Program-made: the position numbers and the translations under genes
Assembly: GCA_022539475.1 (NCBI GenBank)
Contig: VCMS01000322.1
Coordinates: forward strand, 1 to 62,391
From: Gracilaria domingensis
Taxonomy: Eukaryota > Rhodophyta > Florideophyceae > Gracilariales > Gracilariaceae
DNA: 62,391 nt
Reading direction: 5' to 3'
Part shown: piece after piece, positions 46,157-57,515 of the stretch
How positions within the stretch are numbered: position 1 is the first letter of the stretch
Layout: every line of letters begins with the position of its first letter
Notes under the pieces: model-generated
What the model was told of the DNA's origin: nothing
Seen by the model: the letters and a program-made list of their open reading frames with translations, nothing else
Database searches by the model: none

Positions 46157-48333
46157 ATGAATCGCCAACTAGTCTCCAGCACCAGGCGTTATGTGAGCAC
46201 AGCACTGAATTCAACGAACGAGCACTCAGCTGCTCACGAGCCACCCGAACCGCCCGATGACTGTTCCAAACGACACACACCTTTTCGGTCACTGAATAAC
46301 AAGGAGTGTGAACCGCCCGACATCACGTCCAAAATGACGAAACACGGAGATAATATGTTTCCCACAGACATAGATACCATTGACATCAGCGCCAAAGATG
46401 AAGAAATCCTCCTCCTACAGCAGCAACTTTGGGAGACCCATTATGCAGCAAGAACGAGCTCTGATGAGCACCAAGGATTCCTAGGCGCATGCATCGACTC
46501 GGGCGCGAGCAAATCGGTTATAGGAAACCAAGAAGCACAATCATACTGCCAGTCATTACGGCAACAAATTGAGCTCAATGATTCCAGGCAGCGTTTTAAA
46601 TTTGGCGGCCATGTGAAAAGGTCATTAGGAACAATACGAATTGACCTCCCACTACCAGATGGATCCGTCCTATCATTCAGCGTCGATGTCGTCGAAGCTC
46701 CAGTACCTTTGCTCATAGGATTGGACATCGGAGAACGAGAACACTTCATTCTCGACATGAGGCTTCACCAATTACTCAGTGGAAAAAGGGATTGGAGCAT
46801 ACAACTCACAAAGAAGAACGGTCATGTATTCGTTGAGTGGGACCCGAACAAACCCAACTCCATACTCCACTCCTCCACCTCAGAATACACTGAGAAAGAG
46901 CTCAGGAAGATGCACCTTAACTTCTTCCACCCTCAGACGGAGAAGTTGCTGAACCTCCTCAAGCGCGCAACTCCGAACCGGATCAAACCAGCCACACGGG
47001 CATTACTCCAGACAATTGCCGACAACTGTAGAACATTCCAAACATACCGGACTAAGCCACTGAGGTTTAGAGTGAGTATCCCTCCGGAATCGATCGTATT
47101 CAACAACCAAATCTCACTCGATTTGATGTATTTGCATGACAAAGGGAAGAAGCTCCCAGTCCTACATGTAGTGGACATGGAAACAGGATTCTCCAATGCG
47201 AAATTCCTGGATGGAGAATCGGCTGTTGTTGTGTGGAAGGCATTCCTCTCTTGTTGGCTCACTCTGTACATTGGTGCACCCAACAAGCAACGGGCTGACC
47301 AAGGAAGTATTTTTACCTCTGATGCCTGGAAACGACTTTCCGAAAATCTAGGCATTGAGCTCATACTATCGGGAACCGAAAGCCATCACAGCTTGGGAAT
47401 AGGCGAAAGGTACCACGCACCGCTACGCCGAACCTTCCAGAAGATCTCCCTGGAATACCCAACGATGGAGAAGGAAGTACGTCTAAGCCTCGCTACCAAG
47501 GCAATTAATGGCACCATGGGACCAAACGGACTGGTGCCGTCATTACTCGTATTCGGTACACTACCCAGGTTACATGGCGGAACATCCTCTCTCCTTGACC
47601 AACGACAAAGGCTAAACGCCCTTGAACTTGCACGCAAGGAATACTCGGGCATCGTAGCACGCCTCAGAATCCTCGAAGCATTGCGTGCCCGGGTTCCTCC
47701 CGCCGTTCATTTCGACTTAAAGCCCGGAGACTTCATACGCATCTTTCGTTAAAAAGAAAAGAAGTTCACAGGCCCACACAAGATCATACATATTGACGGC
47801 AAACACATTCATGCTGATGTAAACGGGAAATCGTCCAGATTCAACATCTCCCAATGCATCCCGACAGCACAGTACTCGGACAACGAACTGCTTGAGCAAT
47901 TCAAGGCACAGCTTGACCAATTCAAGAGTGAGAGCGACCCTGCTCCCCCATCAACACCCACGATTATGGTAACAGAGCAGCTCCAACCTCACGATACCCG
48001 TTGCAACATACCACAATTTGAAGCAGCAAGGCAGAAGGAGATAGAAGGACTGACAGCGCGAGGAACATGGACCATCACATCACGCGCAGCCGCTGAAGCT
48101 GAATGCATCCCGACAAACGAAGCTCCCAACATACTCGGTTCTAGGTGGGTTTACGTCATCAAGAATATAGAAATCTCCAAACCAATCTACAAGGCACGCC
48201 TGATCGCGCAAGGACACACGGATCGAATGAAAGGCCGGATAGTACATGAGCAACGCTCATTCATGATACAATCCATACGATTGATCACATGCATAGCGCG
48301 TATGTTCAAATTCCGTATATGGTCACGGGATAT
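46157..48333 (+). pseudogene. pol: Copia POL: protease, integrase, start of RT; one stop codon, then interrupted
   Basis: From ATG 46157 the frame has an aspartic protease motif (ACIDSGASKSVIG), a pre-integrase zinc-like region (HLNFFH...NCRTF, where the last Cys of H-H-C-C is Phe), and an integrase core with Asp (SLDLMYL), Asp (RADQGSIFTS) and Glu (GIGERYH), the last two 35 residues apart. A TAA at 47750-47752 interrupts it after GDFIRIFR. The same frame continues with KEKKFTGPHKI and into the RT (LGSRWVYVIK, KARLIAQGH, FRIWSRDI) until the gypsy insertion at 48334. One point mutation would explain the stop. Disabled copy. Confidence 0.85.
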
Positions 48334-49149
48334 TGTAGTGCAACGCGATTGCGGGACTCCTTCGCTGATGCGATTCATAACATGCACGGCGATGCCGGGA
48401 GGTGGTGGCACACAGTATGAGTAACTGGTGAGATCAGCCCATTCTTGGGTATACTTAATATTAGAATTAGTGTTATGAGGCGCACGGCTTAGCCGGTGGG
48501 TCACACACGTGTGGGAAGTTTGCACCCATTAGTTGGGGTATTTTAGATGTTTATTCTAGATATTTTCGCTACACCGCTTGACAGTGGGTTGGCACTCTAC
48601 ACTACTTAGTAGGTTGAGCTGCACCCATTGTCGGGGAAGTAAACGGACTAACCGAGTGTTCGGCTCTGATGTTTCACCCTTGGTGACCGATATCCTCCTC
48701 CCGGAGAGTCGACACCTTGTGCAGGGTTCATCATCCGCCTCGCGGCATCATTAACACCACTACCGCTTTCGCGTGTTTACTTTGTGTGTGTTTTCTTTAT
48801 TTCTGTCCCTGTTATACAGGTAGCACTACTTGGTGTACCGGTGCATACCGTTCGTGGCTCGACACACTCGCGTGGGCTATTACCGCTCTCGCGTGTCATC
48901 GCCACACTCGTGGGTACCGCGTGCTACGCACGTGACGCTACTGCCGACTTGTGTCGTGTGTTCTCTACCGCTGGACGCTTCTTCTTCGCCGCTTCGCTCC
49001 CTCCATTACTTGGGAAGGGTCGACCCCGGTCTTACACCCGGCATTGCCGTGTCGTACCTGTGGGAGCGCTCTACTGCTGTGCTCGCCTCTTGAGAGAGGG
49101 TCTGAACCGCCTTTGCGTGTCTTTCCCCATCGCTGGGTTTTGCACAACA
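48334..49149 (+). repeat. Gypsy 5' LTR
   Basis: 816 bp, TG...CA ends. It is 73 bp longer than the 3' LTR, almost wholly because of single-base differences. No coding capacity; the short frames across it are not real. Confidence 0.9.
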
Positions 49150-49151
49150 AT

Positions 49152-49164
49152 TGGTCTCCCGACC
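49152..49164 (+). other. Primer binding site of the gypsy element
   Basis: TGGTCTCCCGACC lies two bases after the 5' LTR and is the complement of a tRNA 3' end, GGTCGGGAGA plus CCA. Which tRNA is not known to me; it is not the initiator Met site (TGGTATCAGAGC) common in chromoviruses. 49165-49589 is the untranslated leader. Confidence 0.65.
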
Positions 49165-49589
49165 TAGAAGTCGCGTTGATCCAGCAAGTTGGTTTTCTGA
49201 TCAATTTCCGGTTTGCCGGTTCGTATCTGGTCGTGGAGATACACTACACAGTTTCTACTGGAAGGCTCTGCCGACAGACGTCGTGTTGGTACTGCTTTCT
49301 TCATTTGGGGTTGTTGTTTGGACACGGTTTACTACCGGTGGCACTACCTATTTCCGTAGTGTGTGATTCCCGTCGGTACGGTTGTTGTCACCCCGTTTGG
49401 GTTGTCTACCGTTCCCAGCAATCTGGTCGAATCAGCCCTAATTCCGTATACGGCTGTTCCCGTTGGTACGGTTGGTTCGTCCGATTTGTCGGTTATCGTC
49501 ACTCGTGTGAGGACGCTACACTCATTCGAGGTTAATTTGTTGTTTTGCTTTCCTGTTCCCAGTTTTCTGGTGGTATCTCGTCGTGGACG

Positions 49590-51674
49590 ATGGCGTCGGG
49601 CAAGCGCTCGAGCCCTACGAAGTCTCGCTCCGTTGGCTCTGGCTTGCCCCCGCGTCTGCGGTCTGTTCCTGAACCCCTACAGGGTGATGGAAAGAAACGC
49701 GGAAACCGGAAACAGCCTGACAAGTCGTCTGACGCCCCAGTGGCTGGGCCCTCATCTGCTCCTTTGGAGGGTCTTATACCCGCTGTCGCGGCGAAGGATG
49801 CGCTCGTAAACGAGTTGGAGACTCAAGTTCGTGTGCTTGAGGCTCAGACTGCTGTCATGAGGAGTTCTCATGAAGCACTCGTTTCCGAGGTCGACACACT
49901 TCGTTTGAAGGTTGACGCAGCCCTCAACGGAGGTGTATCAGATGATCTACGTATTTTACGGAAGGATGTTAATGCCCTCTTGGAGGTTCTTCAAGGATAT
50001 CCCAGTTTCACCGAGGAGGTTGACACGAAGTTCATTCGGATCCTTGGCCGTCTTGAGACGTTAGAGGCCACCATCCGTGAGGATGACGGCCCTGCTGCCG
50101 CCTCTGCGGGCGTGTCTCGTGGTACACGTGACCGGAAGTCCGGGAAGAGTCGCTCTAAGAAGAGGAATGTCGACGAGTATGACTCGGATTCGTCACAGTC
50201 TTCTGGTATTTCAAACCGCTCGGCGGGTTCCTTATCATCGAGCTCGTCAAGTGACGGTAAACGTCGCGCTCGTTCTACGCGTTCGCGGAGTTCTACGTCC
50301 ACCTATGGTGTTGTTGGTACCCGGAAACGGGGGCGAAAGCACTCAGGTTTGAGGGAACTGGAGCCGACGAATCCCTTGTTCAAAAGGTTGTTATCTTACC
50401 GGTATTACCGTTTGGAAGATTCAAGTCTGAACCGGACGCCCCGTGGCACGGGTAAGGTGAAGGACTGCATCAAACGCATGTCCTTAACCTTTCGCAACCA
50501 GTTGTTCACTGGGGAGGATCCCATTCTGGTGCTTGACTTTCTTTCACGCTTTGTAGCGGAAGCTGACATCCTCGGCATGAGTGAGGGGCAAGCTTATGTT
50601 GCCTTACCGTATTTTCTACGGGGACTCTCTGAAGATCAGTATAACTCTGTAAGAGGTTCATCTCGCGCCTCTGAAGGAGGGGTCACCTGCTGGCCCGAAG
50701 CAGTGCAGTATTTGTTGCGCTCGTATGCGACAAATACCTCTATCGAGGAAGCAATCACCGCGTTGCGGGAGACGAAACAACGCCCGAAGGAGTCGGAAAC
50801 CGAGTACTCGGTACGCCTGAATAAGGCATTCCACCGTTGTGGCAATGTTTACTCCTCAAACGAGCGCTGTACGCTGTTTATCAACGGATTGAATCCGGCT
50901 ATTCGCACTCTGGTTGCCCAGCGACGGGAAGACCGGAAGAAGACTACCTATCTGGAGTTAGTGCAGTACGCGAAGGCGGAGGGAGACGCCTTGCGCGCAC
51001 GCACCGGATACCGGGTTTCAACCAAGGCGTTGCACCTCGAAGGAGGGTCGTCATCGGCTTCACTGCTACCGCAGGACTTTTCTGGTCACGATGTGGATAA
51101 CTTACATCTCGCACAGGTGGACCTGGATTCTATTCCGACTACGGAGTTGCCTTCTACTTCAGAAGCCTCGTCGAAGACGGAAGATGCGCTGCTTTACGCA
51201 GACCGTCCACGCGTTCGCGGTCCTCAAGTACCCTATTCAGGGAGTCGTTACCAGCGACCTGGTTGGGTAGACCCGCGAACGGTGAAGTTCCAAGACCCAC
51301 GGAGTTCCGGAAGACCACCCCTGATCTGTTTCACGTGTTACAACCACGGTCATGCAGCTCCGAACTGCAACCTCTCGATGAGGGAAATGCCCACGGTTGT
51401 GGCGAATTTTGAAGCGCTGACCCCCGCCGAACAGGCGTCAGTGCCGGTAACCGCATATCTGCGTGCGAAGGCTGAGTACCCCCGTAGGGTGTCTGCTGCA
51501 GAATTGGCTGCGTTACTGCACTCTGGTTCGACCCAGGTCAATGTTTCACCGGCTCAAGCCGTGGCGGCAACCGCTGTTGCGGGTAGTTCTGTCGCTGTTC
51601 CACAGGAATCTGTGAAGATGCCTGCTGCACAGGACGCCGTTCCCGTTAGAACGGATGGAACTCAGTTAAACTGA
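49590..51674 (+). CDS. gag: Gypsy GAG protein
   Basis: 694 residues from ATG 49590; intact. A long N-terminal region has a coiled coil (VNELETQVRVLEAQ...) and an Arg/Ser-rich domain (residues ~180-270), unusual for gypsy GAG and resembling SR-type proteins. The capsid part (about 300-480) includes LFTGEDPILVLDFLSRFVAE and LRETKQRPKESETEYSVRL, typical of retrotransposon GAG. One CCHC knuckle, CFTCYNHGHAAPNC, follows near 590. It ends at TGA 51674; the protease frame overlaps it in the -1 phase, which could be programmed frameshifting. Confidence 0.88.
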   Translation: MASGKRSSPTKSRSVGSGLPPRLRSVPEPLQGDGKKRGNRKQPDKSSDAPVAGPSSAPLEGLIPAVAAKDALVNELETQVRVLEAQTAVMRSSHEALVSEVDTLRLKVDAALNGGVSDDLRILRKDVNALLEVLQGYPSFTEEVDTKFIRILGRLETLEATIREDDGPAAASAGVSRGTRDRKSGKSRSKKRNVDEYDSDSSQSSGISNRSAGSLSSSSSSDGKRRARSTRSRSSTSTYGVVGTRKRGRKHSGLRELEPTNPLFKRLLSYRYYRLEDSSLNRTPRGTGKVKDCIKRMSLTFRNQLFTGEDPILVLDFLSRFVAEADILGMSEGQAYVALPYFLRGLSEDQYNSVRGSSRASEGGVTCWPEAVQYLLRSYATNTSIEEAITALRETKQRPKESETEYSVRLNKAFHRCGNVYSSNERCTLFINGLNPAIRTLVAQRREDRKKTTYLELVQYAKAEGDALRARTGYRVSTKALHLEGGSSSASLLPQDFSGHDVDNLHLAQVDLDSIPTTELPSTSEASSKTEDALLYADRPRVRGPQVPYSGSRYQRPGWVDPRTVKFQDPRSSGRPPLICFTCYNHGHAAPNCNLSMREMPTVVANFEALTPAEQASVPVTAYLRAKAEYPRRVSAAELAALLHSGSTQVNVSPAQAVAATAVAGSSVAVPQESVKMPAAQDAVPVRTDGTQLN

Positions 51675-54600
51675 GTACGGGAGTCTCCAAGGGAGAGGCG
51701 CCCGAGTCGAGGTCTACGGCGCCCGAGGCGTCACCGCCTCGCTCCCAGGTCAAAATCCTTTCGAGGAAACAGACCGTCTTAGACGTGGACTCTACCACCA
51801 TCGGTGTGTTACGTCGCCCGTGGATACGGTTCAGGAACAACCGGATCCCGGATCGAGTCATGGTGCTGGCCAAGCGAAACTACAAGATATTTGCTGACCT
51901 TGGCCTATCCACCCAGTATATGGTGCGTCATCTCTCTGTCTTGGATACAGGTGCTGGCCCCAACTTCATTGTTGAGTCGTTACTACCGCCGGAAGTCCGT
52001 TGTCGAATCCGCTCTGGACCCGTCATGGACGTGGCAGATGCCAACAATAACCCGTTACAAACGGCTGGAATGGTTTCACTGATTGTCAGGATTGGTAACT
52101 GCATCGAGCAGGTAGAATTCATCGTCTGCAAGACGCTCGCTGCCCCTGTCATTCTAGGGTGTGACTTCTGCGACAGATATGTCGAAGCCATACGACCGCG
52201 TGCGCGTGAAGTGGAAATGGAAGATGGTTCGGTTGTACCGATTGTTCGTCGCTCATTACGCCGAGCGTCAGCTAAGCTGGTACCACTACCCGCTCCTCTA
52301 CAGGATTCCTCACCTCCGAAGGAGTCGCCGAAGCTCCGCGTAGCGCGTGCAATTTCTATTCCGCCAGAATCCCAGGTTTGGGTTGATGTTACTGCCGCAC
52401 CGCGTGGTTTGCGGGTTGTTCAACCATTGAACTCGTTATACGAGAAGTATCAGGTCGCGTTGGCGAACGGAGTTGTTCAAATCAACAGCGAACACCCCTT
52501 TCGGGTTATGTTGGCCAACTTTGGCAAGAAGCCCCAGTATCTGGTGAAGAACCAAGTAATTGGTACTGTCTTACCGCACCCTACGGCGCTTATCCCTACA
52601 AAGGTGACTGCCGCCGAGATGCTCGGGCTTGCTGAAGAACGCACTGGTTTGCTTCACCCTAAGGAGGGGGAGGAGAATCGTCGCGCTCGTCTGCGTCGGA
52701 CCCGTCCCAGACGGTTGAACACACGAATGACTCGGAAGCTAGGACCGTTCCTACGAGTTATGACAAGATTGACCCTATCAAGGAGTTAGAAGAATTGAAT
52801 CTCGGTCATGTACCGGTTTCACACCGTGAGAAGTTGCGCAACATGTTGCGAGAGTTTACACCAATGTGGGATGGTTCCCTCGGAGAGGTTTCAACTACGG
52901 AACACCGGATTGACCTCCTGCCGGAGACCAAGCCGATTGCTCAGCACCCTTACAGGGCAGGCCCGAAAGCACGGGAAGAGGAAGAGTTTCAGATCAACAA
53001 AATGCTCCGCGCTGGCGTGATAGAACCGGCTCAGTCGCCGTGGGCATCTCCAGTTGTACTGGCTCCGAAACCCGATGGGTCCTGGCGCTTTTGTATCGAC
53101 TATCGTCGCTTGAACGATGTCACCGTCAAAGACGTGTACCCCATACCTCGTATGGACGAGTATATCGACTCGCTTGGCGATGCTACTGTTTTCTCCACTT
53201 TGGATGCAAACTGGGGTTACTGGCAAGTACCAGTTAGACCGGAAGACCGTGACAAGACCGCGTTTACCTGTCATTCAGGACTATACCGCTTTAAGCGTAT
53301 GCCGTTCGGGTTAACGAACGCCCCCGCTACGTTTCAGCGTGCTCTGGACATTTTGTTAGCTCGCTTCAAATGGCGGAGTTGCTTGGTATACCTCGATGAC
53401 ATCATCGTGTTTTCCAACAGTTTGGACGATCACCTCGAACATGTTCGGGAGATAATGACCGCTTTGCGGGATGCTGGAATTACTCTCAAATTGAGGAAGT
53501 GTGAGTTTTTCACTCACTCAGTGAAGTATCTGGGCCATGTCATACGTCCAGGACGGTTACTGATCGAGGAAGCTCGCGTGAAGTCCCTCAAAGAGGCGAA
53601 GCACCCCACTACACAGACAGAGCTACGCTCCTTTCTAGGCTATGCAACGTTTATAGACGGTTCATTTCTCGCTTCGCGAAGATCGCGGGACCGCTCAACG
53701 AACTCCTGAAGAAGGGACAACCGCCCAAATTGGGACCACTTACCCCCACGCAAGTGGAGGCCTTCAACTCTCTTAAAGAGGCTGTTACCACGGCACCCGT
53801 GTTAGCGTTACCAAAGAACGGGTTGCCGTACACCGTGGATACGGATTCGAGCGATTACCAAATTGGCTGCGCTCTCTTTCAGACTACACCCGAAGGGGAA
53901 CGCAAACCAATTGCTATTGGTCTCGTACACTCAACGTGCACGAGCGCAATTACTCGGTATCCGAGAAGGAGTGTCTCGCCATGGTATGGGCTTTGCAGAC
54001 TCTACGACCATATCTTATGGGTGTGCACTTTACCGTCAATACGGATCATTCCGCCTTGCGTTGGTTAATGTCAGTCACGGAGCCTTCCGGACGCTTAATG
54101 CGTTGGCGTCTTCGGCTTGCCGAGTTTGACTACGAGGTCACCTATAAGAAGGGTTGTTTAAACGCGCAAGCGGATGCTCTTTCACGTCTAGGAACTGAAG
54201 GTGAAGCTTTACCCGTCGATGACGAGGATGAAGATATCCCCTGTTTCCTCATGGAGGAGGGTGATGAAGACTACGACATCGTGTCGGACGACATCTGTGA
54301 TGATTTGCTCGTCGCAGACGGTGAAGACCCGGAATCCGGTACATTCGTCCCCATTACTCCAGAAGAGCTGGTGCGGGAACAGCAATCTGACCCGTTCTGT
54401 ACGAGGATACGCTCCCAAATTAATGGTGGTGCTAACATCCCGTTCGGGGTCAACACACAAGGTTACCTCGTCAGAGTGGTTCGTTCTACCCCACAGATTG
54501 TGGTTCCTCACTCCTTACAAACAAGGGTATTGCATCTCTCGCATCACTCGCGGATGGCTTCCCATCCGGGTGCTAAGCGGTTATACACGACACTGCGTCG

Positions 54601-55776
54601 GGATTTCTACTGGCCCGCGTTAGCGTTGGACTGCTACACCACCGTGAAGGAGTGTACACATTGTGCTCGAGAGCGAGTTAAACAGCGTCGCCATGCGAAG
54701 AAACTAACACTTTTCCCCGCAAGGGCGCCGTTGGAGTTTATTGCCATCGATATACTCGGCGAGTTCTTGCGTACTTCCCGAGGAAATCGGTTCTTACTCG
54801 TTATTACGGATAGATTCAGTAAGCTAGTCCGGACAGTTCCGTTGAAGTCGATTACAGCACGCAGTGTTGCAGAGGCATTCGTTCGCCATTGGGTTATGGT
54901 CTACGGTCCCCCGGTCAATCTCCTCTCAGATAATGGTCCGCAGTTTACTGCACGTTTCTTCCAGGATGTCTGTCGGATACTCGACGTGAAGAATCTCTTC
55001 ACGACGACGTATCATTCCCAATGCAATGGGCAAGTCGAACGGTTTAACCGGACAATGCTCTCCGCGTTGCGGGCTTATACAGTTGAACACCCGAAAACTT
55101 GGGATCTCTACACGGATACCGTGACGTATGCGTATAATACGCAAGTTCACAGAGTAACTGGTTTATCGCCCTTTGAGCTCGTGCTCTCACGGACACCACC
55201 GCCAGTTGCGGTTGAACCATCAGCAAAGCTGGATACGTCACCGTCAATACGGATCACTACTTGCAATGGAAGCAGTGGTTATCCGCAATGGTACCTGTCG
55301 CCAGGTCGTCAATGGCGAAAGCACAACACGCTTACAAGCGGAACTTTGATGCCCGGGTACGGAGACCACTACCGCCACTGAAAGTGGGAAACCTCGCCTT
55401 TGTCAGGAAGGAGTACTACAACCCTGAAAAGGAGCGGCGCCACAAGCTTTCACCCATCGCTGATGGTCCGTACCGCGTTGTCAGCGTGAACAAGGACACA
55501 GCCGTACTGGAAGTTGGTGACGCTCATGAGCGTTTCTCCCGCGATCGCGTGGTAAGAGGTCCAACCGTTCACACGGAAGTACTTCGGACACACAGCAGGA
55601 AGCTGGACAGACAGAGAACCGAGGAACCTCGTCGCAGAACACTACACCCACTGTGGGGCTCCGTCACCCAACACGGGGTCTCGCAGATGTACCGATTATA
55701 TCGTCGCAAGCCGAGTATCGGAACATACACCGCTGGTGAAATCGCGTTTCACAGCGTCTGTTACACCGTCAACTGA
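51675..55776 (+). pseudogene. pol: Gypsy POL: protease, RT, RNase H, integrase, frameshifted
   Basis: Protease frame 51785-52789 (LSVLDTGAGPNFI, then VILGCDFCDRY). RT frame 52795 to about 53650 (WRFCIDYRRLN, FGLTNAPATFQ, active site SCLVYLDDIIVFS). RNase H starts near 53650 in a shifted frame (YTVDTDSSDYQIG), shifts again near 53915 and continues YSVSEKECLAMVWAL, TDHSALRWL and NAQADALSR. Integrase has the zinc region HLSHHSRMASHP...CTHCARER and D-D-35-E residues (IAIDILGEF, LLSDNGPQF, NGQVERFNRT). A frameshift near 55240 leads to the GPY/F-type end (IADGPYRVVSVNKD). With at least four one-base shifts after the gag/pro junction, this copy cannot make a full POL as read. Confidence 0.88.
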
Positions 55777-56984
55777 CGTGATGACTGCTCCCCGTAACGC
55801 TCCACCTAAGGAGGGGGAGGGGAATTCACGCGTTGTCGCGGAGAGTGAGTCACCGGTGTCGCTACCGTCGCAGCACCGTGATTCACGGGAAAGTAATGAA
55901 GCAGAGGCAGAGTCGCCTCAGGACACCGTCGAAGACGTAGTTGCTACGGACACCACTGTCAGTGGGAAGGATCACCCGCTGTCGCGTGTTGAAGTCGCGA
56001 AGGACGCGCCGCAGTCGGCCGCTGTCGCGCAGAACTCTGCGGAGGATACACAACCTTCCACGAAGGATCGCGACCTTCAGGAAGGACACCGCACGCAACG
56101 AACGGACTCAAGGTTGTCCCAGGATACTGGTATTGCTCACCCATCTGGGAATTGTCACAGGAACACGCGCCCATCGTCGCACGGACGCAGGACGCGGAGC
56201 ATGCTCTCGTTCGCGAAGTTTCCACGGCAAGGCCGGAAGTTGATCAAGAACACCCGACTTCTCGGCAGAGCAAGGCTACAGCGAAGCTGGATACTGTATC
56301 ACGGAGTATTTCGGACGCGCAGTCGCCGCATTCCGCCGCTGACGACCGCCGCAAACCGCCTTCGCAGGCGCGCTGTAGGGTAGTCACGGCAGATCCCGGT
56401 ATCGTTGACACTGCAGAGCAGGAAGAAGAGAAGACGCTCGCTGAAGCGAAGATCAAGCACCCCGGTTCGGGTAATGGTAGTGTACCGTTGCACCCAGCTT
56501 TGGGGAAGTCGCAAGTCGCACGTCATGACGTTTCACCAAGTCATGACGGCGCACCGCTCGTTGGAGATACAGATTACAGCCCTGATTTAGGGAAAACGCA
56601 CACTGCATCTGCAGGAGCGCTTGCGCACCACAAATCTTGGGTGCGCAGCGCGCGCCACACAATGGGCCAATCACAGCTCGTGGCAGTGCCACCACCGCGA
56701 AACGTCGCGTGTCTTCACGTGAACCGGCACGTGCCGTGGTGAACAATCCGCCTCCGCGTTCGCCTTCACCGTCAGGACGGAACTACCGCATGAACTAGCC
56801 GTTCGCGGACCCGCCGAAGCGGCGAAGCTGCTTGAGAAGACCCGGATTCCGGAAGCGACCACTCAGCGGAGGACACACTTACCGCCGAAGGCGTCAGGAG
56901 AAACTCACAGCACCGCTGGTGACTATGTAACGGCACCGCCGCGGCACGCTGACGACCCTTCGCAGGAAGAGCTCGAGCGGGAGT
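55777..56984 (+). other. Gypsy spacer between integrase and chromodomain
   Basis: About 1.2 kb. Plus-strand frames at 55736-56383 and 56152-56742 carry Ser/Glu/Asp/Thr-rich disordered sequence (for example ESPQDTVEDVVATD) and read as one frameshifted acidic linker. Not seen between integrase and chromodomain in ordinary chromoviruses, where the chromodomain directly follows the integrase. Confidence 0.5.
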
Positions 56985-57413
56985 TACTCGAAAGAGTTCG
57001 TTGTCGACCACATAGTGGGGCACAGTTGGAACCCGAAGGGGTATGTTCAGTACCAGGTACGCTGGTATGGCTATCCGCCGTCGCGGGACTCGGACGAACC
57101 CGTGGAGCACCTACCCCGATCGAAGATCGTGCATACCACCGTCGTACTAACACGGCGTTGCCGGCTAATCTACATCAAGCGATGGTCGGTTAACACACGT
57201 CGCTGGAGACGGGAGCTTATCGCGTACCGCGCACGAACGGTTCTACGAACCACAACACTCAATCGAGGAACGCTGCGACAACCTCCAGAGGAGTACTGTA
57301 CCGCTACTCGCGTGGTGAGGAGACACTCTATTGAGAGGACAGTTGAAGTTCGAATAGTAACGCCCTCAGAAAGGAAAGTAAGAAGCACTCGCAAGAGGAA
57401 GAAGACTCTATGA
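56985..57413 (+). pseudogene. Chromodomain at the end of gypsy POL
   Basis: The peptide KEFVVDHIVGHSWNPKGYVQ, then YQVRWYGYPPSRDSDEPVEH and LPRSKIV, matches a chromodomain. Its aromatic strand (V-Q-Y-Q-V-R-W-Y-G-Y) is clear. In chromoviruses this domain steers integration to marked chromatin. It follows a one-base frameshift from QEELERELLE at about 56980. Beyond it the frame is Arg-rich and ends at 57413. Confidence 0.7.
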
Positions 57414-57419
57414 AGAGGA

Positions 57420-57515
57420 AAAGGAAGCTCAGAAGAGAAGAAGCACTCGTAAGAGGAAGATAACTCGTAAGAGGAAGAAGCACTCGTAAGAGAGAAGCAC
57501 TCGTAAGGAAGATCA
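57420..57515. repeat. Purine-rich tandem repeat
   Basis: Repeats of AGAAGCACTCGTAAGAG-like units, four or five imperfect copies, in a nearly pure A/G stretch just after the chromodomain frame. Confidence 0.7.

Noticed and set aside
48717..49535. Frames across the gypsy 5' LTR and leader
   Set aside because: They lie in LTR sequence that is repeated, with frame-breaking gaps, at 59678-60420.
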